A stretch of 64,000 bases of DNA, from assembly GCF_028293835.1 (NCBI RefSeq), contig NZ_JAQGNX010000098.1, positions 1-64,000 on the forward strand, written 5' to 3'. Both the position numbers and the translations under genes were made by a program. Below the pieces are notes generated by a model, which worked only from the letters and a program-made list of their open reading frames with translations, made no database searches and was not told the DNA's origin. Within the stretch, counting starts at the first letter, position 1, and the number at the start of each line of letters is the position of its first letter. Positions 63,909-64,000 of this stretch are shown in pieces. This stretch comes from Pseudomonas sp. Lineage in GTDB: Bacteria > Pseudomonadota > Gammaproteobacteria > Pseudomonadales > Pseudomonadaceae.

Positions 63909-64000
63909 TTAAGGATCGCGCTGCAAATCGCTGGGGATCGGCAGGTCGCCGAGGGGGTCGGGGCGCTTGCCTCGGCCGGCGCGGTGTTGGCGAATCTGGT
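63909..64000 (-). CDS. flhB: Flagellar export protein FlhB, C-terminal fragment
   Basis: The last 29 codons of a minus-strand gene, reading QIRQHRAGRGKRPDPLGDLP followed by IPSDLQRDP and a stop. A tail of the type RxGRGxRPxPLxxLPIPxDL just upstream of flhA is typical of Pseudomonas FlhB. The window edge removes the membrane domain and the NPTH cleavage site. Confidence 0.8.
   Translation of the reverse strand, partial: QIRQHRAGRGKRPDPLGDLPIPSDLQRDP

Overview
The window is a continuous piece of a Pseudomonas chromosome, most likely from the P. fluorescens group. The evidence is the co-occurrence, in the usual Pseudomonas order, of smc-zipA, the xdhABC-guaD purine cluster, muxABC-opmB, ccmABCDEFGHI and the flhA-flhF-fleN-fliA-che-mot block. 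Pseudomonas-type REP palindromes fall between genes, and third-position base use is GC-rich. No tRNA, rRNA, CRISPR array, insertion sequence or phage gene was seen.

Region 1 (1-4500) holds the start of zipA, smc and a GntR-type regulator, all on the minus strand. Region 2 (4766-25261) is a nearly complete route from guanine, hypoxanthine and xanthine to urea and glyoxylate. It contains xanthine dehydrogenase (xdhAB) with its maturation factor xdhC, guanine deaminase, a second GntR regulator, an AzgA-type purine permease, uraH, puuE, uraD, alc, allA, the membrane-bound urate oxidase puuD, a second NCS2 permease and a Tsx-like outer-membrane channel. One foreign-looking gene, a 1357-codon dermonecrotic-toxin-like (DUF6543-like) protein, sits between the permease and uraH. 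Region 3 (25631-35355) is the muxABC-opmB RND efflux operon, divergent from a RutR-like TetR gene. Region 4 (35573-39935) holds a urea transporter, a voltage-gated-type potassium channel with a zinc ribbon, an orphan sulfate-binding protein, an AT-richer islet with a secreted protein of unknown function, and a proline-rich lipoprotein. Region 5 (39964-46981) is the full cytochrome c maturation operon. Region 6 (47219-64000) is flagellar and chemotaxis: a fliK and flhB-tail pair on the plus strand, then on the minus strand flhB (tail only), flhA, flhF, fleN, fliA, cheYZAB, motCD, a ParA-type ATPase, a CheW-like partner, cheW and a DUF2802 gene.

The most interesting signal is regulatory. The perfect palindrome TTGTATACAA occurs exactly three times in what I read: before the AzgA-type permease, before puuE, and about 17 kb further on before the urea transporter. 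Weaker copies lie in front of the second GntR gene and of uraH. At the permease and urea transporter genes the palindrome fills the spacer between plausible -35 and -10 boxes. I infer one purine-to-urea regulon, probably run by the GntR protein at 10984-11748, that includes handling of the urea end product. Other points worth a look are the toxin-like gene and an ADP-ribosyltransferase-like motif in its C-terminus, four repeated acidic motifs in CheA next to the ParC/ParP-like pair, a sigma-54 promoter that moves the flhA start, and a frame ambiguity near 38791.
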